From Clostridiales bacterium UBA1738 (lineage in GTDB: Bacteria > Bacillota > Clostridia > UBA1381), in assembly GCA_002315735.1 (NCBI GenBank), contig DCIA01000002.1, forward strand, positions 1 through 64,000: DNA of 64,000 nt, in the 5' to 3' direction. The first letter of the stretch is position 1. Each line of letters starts with the position of its first letter. Positions 34,487 through 43,325 of the stretch are shown here, one piece after another. The translations under genes were made by a program, and so were the position numbers. The notes below the pieces were generated by a model. The model had not been told where the DNA came from, made no database searches, and saw nothing but the letters and a program-made list of their open reading frames with translations.

Positions 34487-35124
34487 TGATATTATCACCA
34501 TCAATGTTGTCAGCCGATTTTTCGGTTTTGAAAGAGCAAGTACAAGAAGTTGAAAGAGCAGGGGCAAAGTGGCTTCATATAGATGTTATGGACGGAATAT
34601 TTGTTCCGAATATGAGCTTTGGGGCTTGTGTTTATAAATGCATAAGAAAGCACTCAAATTTATTATTTGATGTGCATCTTATGATTACAAAGCCTGAAAG
34701 ATACATAAAAGATTTTGCAGATGCAGGAGCAGATATGATAACTTTCCATGTTGAAGCGACAGATAAAGTTCAAGAATGTATTGACCTTATTCATTCATTT
34801 GGCAAAAAAGCGGGTCTATCACTAAATCCCGAAACGCCTATTGAAGCAGTCATTCCTTATATTGATAAAGTTGATATGATACTTGTTATGAGCGTTCATC
34901 CGGGATACGGCGGACAAAAATATATTGAAGAGGTTGGCACTAAGATTCAAAAATTAAGAGAACTTTGTGGTAAAGATTATTTGATAGAAGTTGATGGCGG
35001 AATTAAGGCTACAAATATTAAAAAGGTCGTAGAACTTGGTGCAAATGTTATTGTTGCAGGTTCTGCGGTATTTGGTGACGATATTACGGCAGCAACAAAA
35101 TTGCTATTTGATGCATTAAAATAA
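34486..35124 (+). CDS. rpe: Ribulose-phosphate 3-epimerase
   Basis: 212 residues from ATG 34486 (MILSPSMLSADF). An upstream ATG at 34474 in the same frame has its Shine-Dalgarno bases touching the codon, so the later start is preferred. The TIM-barrel markers HIDVMDGIFVPNMSFG, HLMI, MSVHPGYGGQKY and EVDGGI carry the metal ligands and catalytic aspartates. It serves the pentose phosphate pathway. thiN, which follows rpe in Bacillus, is absent. Confidence 0.96.
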   Translation: MILSPSMLSADFSVLKEQVQEVERAGAKWLHIDVMDGIFVPNMSFGACVYKCIRKHSNLLFDVHLMITKPERYIKDFADAGADMITFHVEATDKVQECIDLIHSFGKKAGLSLNPETPIEAVIPYIDKVDMILVMSVHPGYGGQKYIEEVGTKIQKLRELCGKDYLIEVDGGIKATNIKKVVELGANVIVAGSAVFGDDITAATKLLFDALK

Positions 35125-35140
35125 ATTTTGGAGAACAAAA

Positions 35141-36256
35141 ATGATTTATCTTGATAATGCTTCGACTACAAAACCTTCAGAAGAAGCAAAAAAAGCAGCA
35201 CTTTTAGCGATGGAGAATTTTGGAAATCCATCAAGTCTTCATAGGCTTGGAATGGATGCCGAAAAAATCTTAAAAAATACAAGAGATGCTATTTCGCAAA
35301 AATTAAGTGTCGATGCAAAAAATATATTCTTTACTTCGGGTGGCACAGAATCAAACAATACAGCAATTCTAGGTTATGCTCGTGCCAATAAAAAAAGGGG
35401 TAATCACTTAATTACTACGGCTATTGAACATCCGTCTGTTTTAGAACCTTTTAAAATCTTAGAAAAAGAAGGCTTTGAGGTTACCTATGTGATGCCTAAA
35501 AAAGACGGCGAAATATTAGTAGAAGATTTTAAAAATGAGGTAAGAGAAGACACAATTTTAGCAAGTGTTATGGCGGTTAATAACGAAACCGGCGTTATAC
35601 AGCCAATCAGTGAGATAAAAAGTGTTTTAAAAGAAAAAACAAAGTTTTCAGCACTCCATGTTGATGCAGTGCAAGGCTTTTGCAAGATACCGATATTTCC
35701 TAAGAAATATGGGATTGATATGATTTCTGTTAGTGCACATAAAATTCATGGAATTAAAGGCACAGGCGCTTTATATGTTGGTGATGGCGTAAATATAAAA
35801 CCTCTTATAAATGGTGGCGGACAGGAAAAAATGTTTCGCTCAGGCACTGAAAATGTTGTTGGAATTGCGGCGTTTGGTGCTGCCGTGTCAAATTTTAAAG
35901 GCATTGATACAAAAAAGCGAGAAGAACTAAAAGAAAAAATAATAAGTAATATCCCATCCGTTGTGATAAACGGAAGTGGTAATAACAGTGGATATGTGCT
36001 AAATGTATCATTTCCAGGTATTAAGGCAGAAATTCTATTACACAGTTTAGAGGCAAAGGGTATATATGTTTCGACAGGCTCTGCTTGCTCTTCAAATAAG
36101 CCGATGCCAAGCCATGTCCTAACTTCTATGGGGGCTACAAAGGAAGAAATTTTAGGCGCAATCAGAATGAGTTTTTGCGAGGAAGATTTTGACATAGATT
36201 TTGTGGTGGAAACATTGAAAAATGAAGTGGAAAATATTAGAAAATACGTGAGGTAA
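35141..36256 (+). CDS. Cysteine desulfurase (NifS/IscS-like, partner of ThiI)
   Basis: 371 residues. The PLP lysine is in SAHKIHGIKG and the persulfide cysteine is in STGSACSSNK. EHPSVLEP and GGGQEKMFRSGTEN are also conserved. It releases sulfur from cysteine as a protein persulfide. The next gene, thiI, starts 7 bases downstream, and this pairing (like Bacillus nifZ-thiI) argues that the sulfur goes to 4-thiouridine in tRNA. It follows rpe by 16 bases with GGAGAA before the ATG. Confidence 0.93.
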   Translation: MIYLDNASTTKPSEEAKKAALLAMENFGNPSSLHRLGMDAEKILKNTRDAISQKLSVDAKNIFFTSGGTESNNTAILGYARANKKRGNHLITTAIEHPSVLEPFKILEKEGFEVTYVMPKKDGEILVEDFKNEVREDTILASVMAVNNETGVIQPISEIKSVLKEKTKFSALHVDAVQGFCKIPIFPKKYGIDMISVSAHKIHGIKGTGALYVGDGVNIKPLINGGGQEKMFRSGTENVVGIAAFGAAVSNFKGIDTKKREELKEKIISNIPSVVINGSGNNSGYVLNVSFPGIKAEILLHSLEAKGIYVSTGSACSSNKPMPSHVLTSMGATKEEILGAIRMSFCEEDFDIDFVVETLKNEVENIRKYVR

Positions 36257-36262
36257 CACCTA

Positions 36263-37444
36263 GTGAAAGAAATAATTTTGGTTAAATACGGTGAGATAAT
36301 ATTAAAGGGTGGAAATCGCTCAAAATTTGAGAAAATTCTCATTCAAAATATAGCAAATACCATTAAAAATATTGCCGAAACAAAGATAACTATTCAGCAA
36401 GCAACAGTCTATATTGAAGTTTTTGACGAAGATAAGATTGACATAGTTTGCGAAAGGTTAGCAAAGGTTTTCGGAATAGTATCAATAGTAAAAGCAAGAG
36501 TTTGCGATAAAAATATTGAGTCTATACAAAAAGCTGCGGCAGAATATTTAAAAGATGATTTATTGCCCGGGAAAAGTTTTAAGGTTGAGGCAAAAAGATG
36601 TGATAAACGCTTTCCGCTTAATTCTATCGAAATCGGTATGGAAGTTGGCGGATACTTAGATGATGCTTATGACGGAATTGTTGTTGATGTTCACAACCCT
36701 GATATTACAGTAAGAGTAGAAGTTCGTGATGTAAATGCTTATGTTTACGCAAGAGAAAACAGAATAAAAGGTCAGGGCGGTATGCCGATTGGCACAGGCG
36801 GAAAGGCAACACTTTTGCTGTCGGGTGGCATTGATAGCCCTGTTGCAGGACATATGATTGCAAAACGAGGTATTGATATTGATGCAGTTAACTTTTTTAG
36901 TTTTCCATATACGAGCGAAAGAGCAAAGGAAAAGGTTGAAGAACTTGCTGCAATTTTGGCGCAATATACTTCAAGGGTAAACCTTTATATCGTGCCATTT
37001 ACCGAAATTCAACTTGCAATAAGAGATAACTGCCCTGAAGAACATATGACGCTTATTATGCGTAGATTTATGATGAAAATTGCAGAAAGACTTGCAGAAA
37101 AGCATCATTCATCAGCGCTTATTACAGGTGAAAGTGCAGGACAAGTTGCATCTCAAACACTTATGGCATTAAATGTAACAAATTCTGTTGTTAAAATGCC
37201 TGTATTAAGACCGCTTATCGGAATGGACAAAATTGAAATTATTGAACGCTCGCAAAAAATAGGTGCATTTGAAACATCAATACTTCCTTATGAAGATTGT
37301 TGTACAGTTTTTACACCAAAGCATCCAACGACAAAGCCAAAACTTTTTGTTATTGAAAGAAGTGAGTCAAAACTTGATGTTGATGCTCTTATTGAAAGAG
37401 CATTAGAAGGTATTGAAAAGATTGAAATATTCCCAAAATTATAA
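36263..37444 (+). CDS. thiI: tRNA 4-thiouridine synthase ThiI
   Basis: 393 residues from a GTG start. It has an N-terminal ferredoxin-like region, a THUMP domain (about 60-165), and a PP-loop ATP pyrophosphatase domain beginning with LLSGGIDSPVAGHMI. The rhodanese domain of the E. coli enzyme is absent, as usual in Firmicutes. It adenylates U8 of tRNA and adds sulfur from the desulfurase encoded upstream. It is the last gene of the superoperon that begins at yicC. Confidence 0.95.
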   Translation: MKEIILVKYGEIILKGGNRSKFEKILIQNIANTIKNIAETKITIQQATVYIEVFDEDKIDIVCERLAKVFGIVSIVKARVCDKNIESIQKAAAEYLKDDLLPGKSFKVEAKRCDKRFPLNSIEIGMEVGGYLDDAYDGIVVDVHNPDITVRVEVRDVNAYVYARENRIKGQGGMPIGTGGKATLLLSGGIDSPVAGHMIAKRGIDIDAVNFFSFPYTSERAKEKVEELAAILAQYTSRVNLYIVPFTEIQLAIRDNCPEEHMTLIMRRFMMKIAERLAEKHHSSALITGESAGQVASQTLMALNVTNSVVKMPVLRPLIGMDKIEIIERSQKIGAFETSILPYEDCCTVFTPKHPTTKPKLFVIERSESKLDVDALIERALEGIEKIEIFPKL

Positions 37445-37453
37445 TTTAAACTA

Positions 37454-37482
37454 TTGCAATTTTGGGCAAAATAATGTATAAT
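37454..37482 (+). promoter_or_regulatory. Promoter of recA
   Basis: TTGCAA (37454-37459), 17-base spacer, TATAAT (37477-37482). I do not see a LexA box of the GAACn4GTTC kind. Confidence 0.65.
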
Positions 37483-37516
37483 TATAAAGTATTTAATTGT
37501 TAACGGAGGAGTTACA

Positions 37517-38590
37517 ATGGATAAGAAGCAAGACAAGAAACCTGTGGTTTCTATTGGAAATAATGAAGAAAAGAAAAAAGCACTTTCGTCGGTTTTTGAT
37601 GCTATTGAAAAACAATATGGTAAAGGAAGCATTATGAAACTTGGCGATTCTGTAAGGGTTGATGTTGATGCAATTCCTACCGGCTCACTTATGCTTGATA
37701 TGGCACTTGGAATCGGCGGTATCCCAAAGGGAAGGGTTATTGAAATATACGGCCCTGAATCATCAGGTAAAACGACTGTGGCACTTCATGTTGTTGCAGA
37801 GGCTCAAAAGCGTGGTGGAGAGGCAGCATTTATCGATGCAGAACACGCACTAGACCCTGAATATGCTAAAAATTTAGGCGTTGACATTGATAATTTAATC
37901 GTATCTCAACCTGATACAGGTGAACAAGCGCTAGAAATTGCAGAAGCATTAGTTCGAAGTGGTGCACTTGATGTTGTCGTAATTGACTCTGTTGCGGCAC
38001 TTGTTCCAAAGGCTGAAATTGATGGCGAAATGGGAGATGCTCATGTTGGCCTTTTAGCCAGACTTATGTCACAAGCTTTAAGAAAACTTACAGGTATTAC
38101 AGCAAAATCCGGTACAGCAGTTATTTTCATTAACCAACTTCGTGAAAAGGTCGGAGTAGTTTATGGAAATCCTGAAACCACTCCGGGCGGAAGAGCGTTA
38201 AAGTTCTTCTCATCTGTTCGTCTTGATGTAAGACGCCAAGAAGCAATCAAAAACGGTACAGAAATAATCGGTAATAAGACAAAGGTTAAGATTGTTAAAA
38301 ATAAGGTTGCCCCACCATTTAAAGAGGCAGAATTTGATATTATGTACGGAAAGGGTATTTCAAAAGAAGGAAATATCTTGGATATGGCAACAGAACTTGG
38401 AATTATCCAAAAGAGCGGAGCATGGTTTTCATATAACGGAGAAAGACTCGGTCAAGGCAGAGATAATATCAAGATTTATATGCAAGAAAATGTCGAATTT
38501 ACTAGCGATATTGAAAGGCAAATTCGCGAAAAAATTGCCAATCAAAAAAACGGAAATAAAGTTGTCGAAAATGCTGAAATTGAGGAATAA
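37517..38590 (+). CDS. recA: Recombinase RecA
   Basis: 357 residues. Walker A GPESSGKTT (about 73-81), the Walker B region DVVVIDSVAALVPKAE, loop L1/L2 segments and the INQLREKVGVVYGNPETTPGG stretch are standard. It catalyses homologous pairing and stimulates LexA self-cleavage. GGAGG precedes the ATG. It is transcribed alone from its own promoter; I see no clear terminator before ptsH, which has its own promoter. Confidence 0.98.
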   Translation: MDKKQDKKPVVSIGNNEEKKKALSSVFDAIEKQYGKGSIMKLGDSVRVDVDAIPTGSLMLDMALGIGGIPKGRVIEIYGPESSGKTTVALHVVAEAQKRGGEAAFIDAEHALDPEYAKNLGVDIDNLIVSQPDTGEQALEIAEALVRSGALDVVVIDSVAALVPKAEIDGEMGDAHVGLLARLMSQALRKLTGITAKSGTAVIFINQLREKVGVVYGNPETTPGGRALKFFSSVRLDVRRQEAIKNGTEIIGNKTKVKIVKNKVAPPFKEAEFDIMYGKGISKEGNILDMATELGIIQKSGAWFSYNGERLGQGRDNIKIYMQENVEFTSDIERQIREKIANQKNGNKVVENAEIEE

Positions 38591-38645
38591 AATTCGAAAT
38601 AATAGGGTATCTTTAACTAAAAATATAGTTTTTGATAACTAAGAC

Positions 38646-38674
38646 TTGACTAATTCCAAAAAATGTTGTATTCT
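38646..38674 (+). promoter_or_regulatory. Promoter of ptsH
   Basis: TTGACT (38646-38651), 17-base spacer, TATTCT (38669-38674). Confidence 0.55.
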
Positions 38675-38719
38675 ATATCTTAAGAAGTTGTATTTATTAA
38701 ATTTTCAGGAGGTCTTCAA

Positions 38720-38983
38720 ATGTATTCAAAGGAAGTTGAAGTACAGAATCAGGTAGGCTTACATGCTCGTCCTGCTACCTTTTTTATTCAAAAGGCAAAC
38801 GAATTTAAATCAAGTATCTGGGTTGAAAAGGACGAACGAAAGGTAAATGCTAAAAGTTTATTGGGAGTTCTTTCTTTGGGTATCACAAAGGGAACAACAA
38901 TTAACATTATTGCTGATGGCGCTGATGAAGAAGAAGCAGTTGTTACTTTGGTAAATTTGATTGCCTCAAATTTCACAGAATAA
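38720..38983 (+). CDS. ptsH: Phosphocarrier protein HPr
   Basis: 87 residues. The PEP-dependent phosphorylation site is H15 in GLHARPA. The HPr-kinase site is S46 in NAKSLLGVLSLG, so it should take part in carbon catabolite control as well as sugar uptake; a Crh protein would lack H15. ptsI is not adjacent. CAGGAGGTC precedes the ATG. A hairpin at 39001 ends the gene. Confidence 0.95.
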   Translation: MYSKEVEVQNQVGLHARPATFFIQKANEFKSSIWVEKDERKVNAKSLLGVLSLGITKGTTINIIADGADEEEAVVTLVNLIASNFTE

Positions 38984-39000
38984 TTTAAATTTGAAACGGG

Positions 39001-39036
39001 AATAACTCTGCTTTTCTTAAAGTAGAGTTATTTTTG
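39001..39036 (+). terminator. Terminator or attenuator between ptsH and uvrC
   Basis: AATAACTCTGCTTT (39001-39014) pairs with AAAGTAGAGTTATT (39019-39032) with one wobble; Ts follow. The uvrC start is only 20 bases further on, leaving no room for a separate promoter, so some read-through is likely. Confidence 0.75.
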
Positions 39037-39055
39037 AATTTTGGAGATTTTTTAT

Positions 39056-40921
39056 ATGTTTAACATTGAAGAAGCCTTAAAGACACTTCCAAATGAACCC
39101 GGCGTATATATAATGCATAATAGTGATGACGAAATAATATATGTCGGAAAGGCTAAAATATTAAAAAATAGGGTAAGACAATATTTTCAAAGCAGTAAAA
39201 ACCATTCTAAAAAGGTGCAGGCTATGGTTTCTAATATTGCTTATTTTGAATATATTGTAACCGACAGCGAAATAGAAGCACTTGTTTTGGAATGTAATTT
39301 GATAAAGAAGCACAAGCCGAAATATAATATTTTGCTAAAAGATGATAAACATTATCCGTATATAAAAGTAACAATTAATAAGCCGTACCCTGAAATATTT
39401 ATGACAAGGACGCTAAAAAATGATGGTGCTAAATATTTTGGCCCATATGCAGGGATGCAAACGGTTAGAAATACACTTGAAATTGTTAAAAAGATTTTTA
39501 AACCACCAACTTGTAAAAGAAAATTCCCGCAAGATATAGGAAAGGGTAGACCTTGCCTTAACTATCACATCAATATGTGTTTTGCCCCTTGCATAGAGGG
39601 AAATGTTACTTGCGAGGAATTTAAAAAGGTGTTTTTAGATATTTGTGCATTTTTAGAGGGTAATCACGATGACTTAATTGATGAATTGACCGAAAAAATG
39701 GTTGAAGCATCAAAAAATACCGAGTTTGAAAAGGCAGCAATTTTTAGGGATAAAATAGATGCAATTAAAAAATTCGAAGAAAAACAAAAGATAATAAATG
39801 CTGACAAGCAAACAGATACAGATATAATTGCATATTCGGTGTCAGGAAACAAGATGTTTGTCGAAGTATTTTTTGTTAGGAAAGGAAAAGTTTCCGGAAG
39901 AAAAAGTTTTAAAATAGACGACACAAAATACTTTAAAGACGAAGAAATTCTTTCTGATTTTATTAAGCAGTTTTATTTAGAAGAGGAAGAAATTCCAAGC
40001 GAAATATTAGTTCAATCTGACATAACAGATTTAGAAATAATTGTTTCTTGGCTAACAGAAAAAAAAGGCAGAAAGGTTAGTATTTTATGCCCTAAAAAAG
40101 GCGATAAAAAAAGTCTGGTTAATATGGTGCATAAAAATGCCGAGGTATCAGCTGAAAATTATCGTTTGGCAAATATCAAATTAATGGAGTCGAAAAGCAA
40201 GATTTCAAATGAAATCGCAAAGAAACTAAAACTTCAAAAAACACCTGAAAGAATTGAATCATACGATATCTCACACATTTCAGGTACAGATAATGTTGCG
40301 TCAATGGTGGTATTTATTAATGGTAAACCATCAAAAAAAGATTATAGGGTATTTAGAATAAAATCCTTTGACGGCGCAAATGATTATTTAGCAATGCAAG
40401 AAGTTATTTACAGAAGATTTCGTCACGCAAAGGAAGAGGAAGACGCAATTAAAGAAGGAAAATTGGCACAAGAAAATGCAAAATTTTTGCCGCTTCCTGA
40501 CCTTATTTTATTAGACGGCGGAAAAGGTCAGATGTCTGCTGTTAATGAAATGATGGAAATGATAGACTGTGAAGTGCCTGTTTTTGGTATGGTTAAAGAC
40601 AACAAGCACAGAACAAGAGGTCTTTTGTCAAAAGACGGTGAAATTGAACTTTCGCCAATGGATAGTGTTTTTAAGTTTTTGACAAATCTGCAAGATGAAG
40701 TTCATAGAGTTGCTGTGGGATATCACAAGAAACTTAGAAGTGATAGATTGTCAAAATCAGAACTTGACGATATAAAAGGAGTCGGAACTGTAAAAAAAGC
40801 ACAGCTTTTAAAGACTTTTGGTAGCGTTGAAAATATAAAAAATGCAGAACTTTTAGACTTAGAGAAGGTTTTAGATAAAAAAACAGCAAAATCAGTGTTT
40901 GAACATTTTAAAAATAATTAA
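39056..40921 (+). CDS. uvrC: Excinuclease ABC subunit C
   Basis: 621 residues from ATG 39056, with TGGAG upstream; the TTG at 39041 belongs to that site. It makes both incisions in nucleotide excision repair. The GIY-YIG nuclease domain (GVYIMHNSDDEIIYVGKA) starts at about residue 14. A UVR motif is near 200-235, the RNase H-like second nuclease (ESYDISHISGTDNVASMV) follows, and a helix-hairpin-helix pair ends the protein (DIKGVGTVKKAQLLKTFG). It heads a run of same-strand genes up to ispH. Confidence 0.97.
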   Translation: MFNIEEALKTLPNEPGVYIMHNSDDEIIYVGKAKILKNRVRQYFQSSKNHSKKVQAMVSNIAYFEYIVTDSEIEALVLECNLIKKHKPKYNILLKDDKHYPYIKVTINKPYPEIFMTRTLKNDGAKYFGPYAGMQTVRNTLEIVKKIFKPPTCKRKFPQDIGKGRPCLNYHINMCFAPCIEGNVTCEEFKKVFLDICAFLEGNHDDLIDELTEKMVEASKNTEFEKAAIFRDKIDAIKKFEEKQKIINADKQTDTDIIAYSVSGNKMFVEVFFVRKGKVSGRKSFKIDDTKYFKDEEILSDFIKQFYLEEEEIPSEILVQSDITDLEIIVSWLTEKKGRKVSILCPKKGDKKSLVNMVHKNAEVSAENYRLANIKLMESKSKISNEIAKKLKLQKTPERIESYDISHISGTDNVASMVVFINGKPSKKDYRVFRIKSFDGANDYLAMQEVIYRRFRHAKEEEDAIKEGKLAQENAKFLPLPDLILLDGGKGQMSAVNEMMEMIDCEVPVFGMVKDNKHRTRGLLSKDGEIELSPMDSVFKFLTNLQDEVHRVAVGYHKKLRSDRLSKSELDDIKGVGTVKKAQLLKTFGSVENIKNAELLDLEKVLDKKTAKSVFEHFKNN

Positions 40922-40933
40922 ATGGAGATAAAT

Positions 40934-42478
40934 ATGTTTAAAAAAATTTTAGTTATGATTTTATCTATCATAATAATTTTAAATCTTTGTGCTTGTAAAA
41001 ATAATGTTGATGATAAAATTATAGTAGTTGAGGACACGGAAGATATTAATTTTGCAATTTGGGATTACGATACGATGAATCCAATCCTTACAAAATCTAA
41101 TAATGTTGAAAGCATTATGAATATAGTTTATGAGCCGCTGTTTTCAATTAATGAAAAACAAGAAATTGTTCCGATTTTGGCAGAGGACTATTCTATGTCG
41201 TCCGGTGGGACAAAGATTACAGTAAACTTAAAAGAAAATATCAAATGGCAAGACGGAACAAATTTTACGGCAGAAGATGTTACAAATACAATAAGCAAAA
41301 TTAAAAATACAGACGGAATATACAAAAATATTGGTAACAAAATTAAAAATTTTACACCAACCACAAAAAAGCAAGTGGTAATAGAACTTGAAGAACCGTC
41401 GTTTGATTTTGCATATTTTTTGACATTTCCTATTATTTCAAGAAACACCGAATTTATATCGGACGATAATTTCCTGCCCGTTGGAACGGGTGCATATAAA
41501 TTTTTATCAAAAACAGGCCCTGTTATTGAGTTTATTCCAAATTTGGAGTGGCATGGTGGGGAGAACTCAAAGAAAAAAGTGGTTGTGAAAATACTAAATG
41601 ATGAAGCAAGTGCTTTGCAATCATTTAATTCAAATGAAATTGATGCTATTTTTTCAGATACGATAAAAGAAAAGAGTGTAGCACCAAAGAGTAATTCTAC
41701 GGCAAAACAGGTTTTCACCAAAAACTTAACCTTTTTAGGATTTAACTGCGCAAATGAAAAACTAACAGAAAATTTAAGACGTGCAGTAGGTCTGTTAATT
41801 GATAAAGATGCTATCGTAGAAAAGTGCGTTTATGGTTTTGGAGTACCAACCGATTTTTCGGTTAATCCAACTTCGGCTTTTTATAGCCCTATTAGCGATA
41901 AAAAAAAGGCAAAAGAAGAAATAGTAAAACTTATTGAAAGTTCGGGGCTAATACTAAAAGACGGCGTTTATGAATTAAATGGAGAAAGCGTAAGTTTTAA
42001 TATTATTGTAAATGAAAATAACACAAATCGAATTGCAGTTGCAAATGCTGTTAGCGAAAATTTAAGGAGTTTTGGGATTGATTCCGGCATAGAGATTTTG
42101 CCTTATGAGACATATATAGAACGCATAAAAAATGACGATTTTGATATGTTTTTAGGTGAAGTTGAAACAGAAGAATATATTAATCCGTGCGAGATGATAA
42201 AGGGGAATAACTATTTCAATTTTGATAATTCAAAAATAAATGAAGAACTATCGAAATTGTTTGAAATGGATAAAAAGGTGTCAAAAAAGAGTTTGAGTGG
42301 TTTATATAAACTAATGGAAGAAAGTTCGCCGTATGTACCACTTTACTATAAGACAGAAAGCATTTACTATGGTGATTATGTTTATGGTATGACGGTTTCA
42401 GACAGATTAAATCTTTACAAAAACATTGAAAAATGGTATTTCTATACTGAAGAAGATGGTGAGAAAAAAGATGATTGA
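40934..42478 (+). CDS. ABC transporter substrate-binding lipoprotein, family 5 (peptide/nickel type)
   Basis: 514 residues from ATG 40934; the ATG at 40922 lies in the GGAG site. The lipoprotein signal ends ILNLCAC, giving a lipid-anchored cysteine near residue 20. The family 5 fold is recognisable from NIVYEPLFSINE, LKENIKWQDGTNFTAEDV and PVGTGAYKF. Such proteins deliver oligopeptides, nickel or glycopeptides to Opp/Dpp permeases, but no permease or ATPase gene is adjacent. It overlaps the RpiR regulator downstream by 8 bases, so the two are probably co-translated. Confidence 0.85.
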   Translation: MFKKILVMILSIIIILNLCACKNNVDDKIIVVEDTEDINFAIWDYDTMNPILTKSNNVESIMNIVYEPLFSINEKQEIVPILAEDYSMSSGGTKITVNLKENIKWQDGTNFTAEDVTNTISKIKNTDGIYKNIGNKIKNFTPTTKKQVVIELEEPSFDFAYFLTFPIISRNTEFISDDNFLPVGTGAYKFLSKTGPVIEFIPNLEWHGGENSKKKVVVKILNDEASALQSFNSNEIDAIFSDTIKEKSVAPKSNSTAKQVFTKNLTFLGFNCANEKLTENLRRAVGLLIDKDAIVEKCVYGFGVPTDFSVNPTSAFYSPISDKKKAKEEIVKLIESSGLILKDGVYELNGESVSFNIIVNENNTNRIAVANAVSENLRSFGIDSGIEILPYETYIERIKNDDFDMFLGEVETEEYINPCEMIKGNNYFNFDNSKINEELSKLFEMDKKVSKKSLSGLYKLMEESSPYVPLYYKTESIYYGDYVYGMTVSDRLNLYKNIEKWYFYTEEDGEKKDD

Positions 42479-43325
42479 TATTCTAACTTTAATAAGTGAA
42501 AACGAAAAGAATTTTAGCAAAAGTCAAAAAATTATAGGAAATTATATTAAAAACAATTCCGAAAAAGCTGCATATATGACTATTGCAAAACTTTCAAAGG
42601 AAACAGGGGTAAGTGAGGCTACGGTTTTAAGGTTTGCAGAAAAATTAGGATTTGACGGGTATCCGTCTTTTCAAAAAGAACTTATAGGATTTGTGAAAAC
42701 AAAACTCACATCAATACAAAGAATTGATTTAGCATATGAAAAGATGGGGGACAGAGATGTTTTAAAAAGGGTTTTAAAAAGCGATGTTGCCTATATTGAA
42801 AAGACATTGGAAAATACAGATGGTTTGGAATTTGAAAAGGCTGCTAATATAATTTCAAATGCAAAACGCATTTATATAACAGGCGTTAGAAGTGCAGGTG
42901 CACTTGCTGAATTTGCGGGATTTTACTTGCATCTTATTTTTGACAATGTTAGACTTATCAAAACAACAGGCGGTGATGACCTTTTTGAACAAATTATGAA
43001 TGTTAAAAAGGGTGATGTTGTAATCGGGATAAGTTTCCCAAGATACTCTAAAAACACTATAAAGGCCTTAGAATATGCAAAAAGAAACGGAGCAACAGTT
43101 ATTGGTATAACAGATAGCAAAACTTCTCCTATCGGTGAAGTTTCTAATATTTGTCTTGTGGCAGAGAGTGATACAACATCATTTGTTGATTCGCTTACAG
43201 CACCGTTTAGTTTGATAAATGCTTTGATGGTTTCAGTTGGTCTAAAAAATAGAGAACTGGTTAGAACAAATTTTGAAAAACTTGAAGAGATTTGGGATGA
43301 GTATGAGGTTTATAATAAAAAATGA
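42471..43325 (+). CDS. MurR/RpiR family transcriptional regulator
   Basis: 284 residues from ATG 42471; GGTGAG lies 6 bases upstream. The N-terminal HTH domain (about 1-75, KLSKETGVSEATVLRFAEKLGFDGYPSFQKEL) is followed by a SIS sugar-phosphate-binding domain (about 115-250, IYITGVRSAGALAEF, GDVVIGISFPRYSKNT). Regulators of this family respond to phosphosugars such as MurNAc-6-P. The neighbouring binding protein may be a target, suggesting cell-wall fragment sensing, but that is inference. Confidence 0.9.
   Translation: MIDILTLISENEKNFSKSQKIIGNYIKNNSEKAAYMTIAKLSKETGVSEATVLRFAEKLGFDGYPSFQKELIGFVKTKLTSIQRIDLAYEKMGDRDVLKRVLKSDVAYIEKTLENTDGLEFEKAANIISNAKRIYITGVRSAGALAEFAGFYLHLIFDNVRLIKTTGGDDLFEQIMNVKKGDVVIGISFPRYSKNTIKALEYAKRNGATVIGITDSKTSPIGEVSNICLVAESDTTSFVDSLTAPFSLINALMVSVGLKNRELVRTNFEKLEEIWDEYEVYNKK

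Noticed and set aside
37445..37516. LexA (SOS) box upstream of recA
   Set aside because: No GAACn4GTTC-like palindrome could be found around the promoter.
41188..41721. Long antisense frame in the binding-lipoprotein gene (similar ones at 35746-36342, 43549-43995 and 44032-44481)
   Set aside because: Serine- and proline-rich shadows of codon bias on the opposite strand; the sense genes have clear families.
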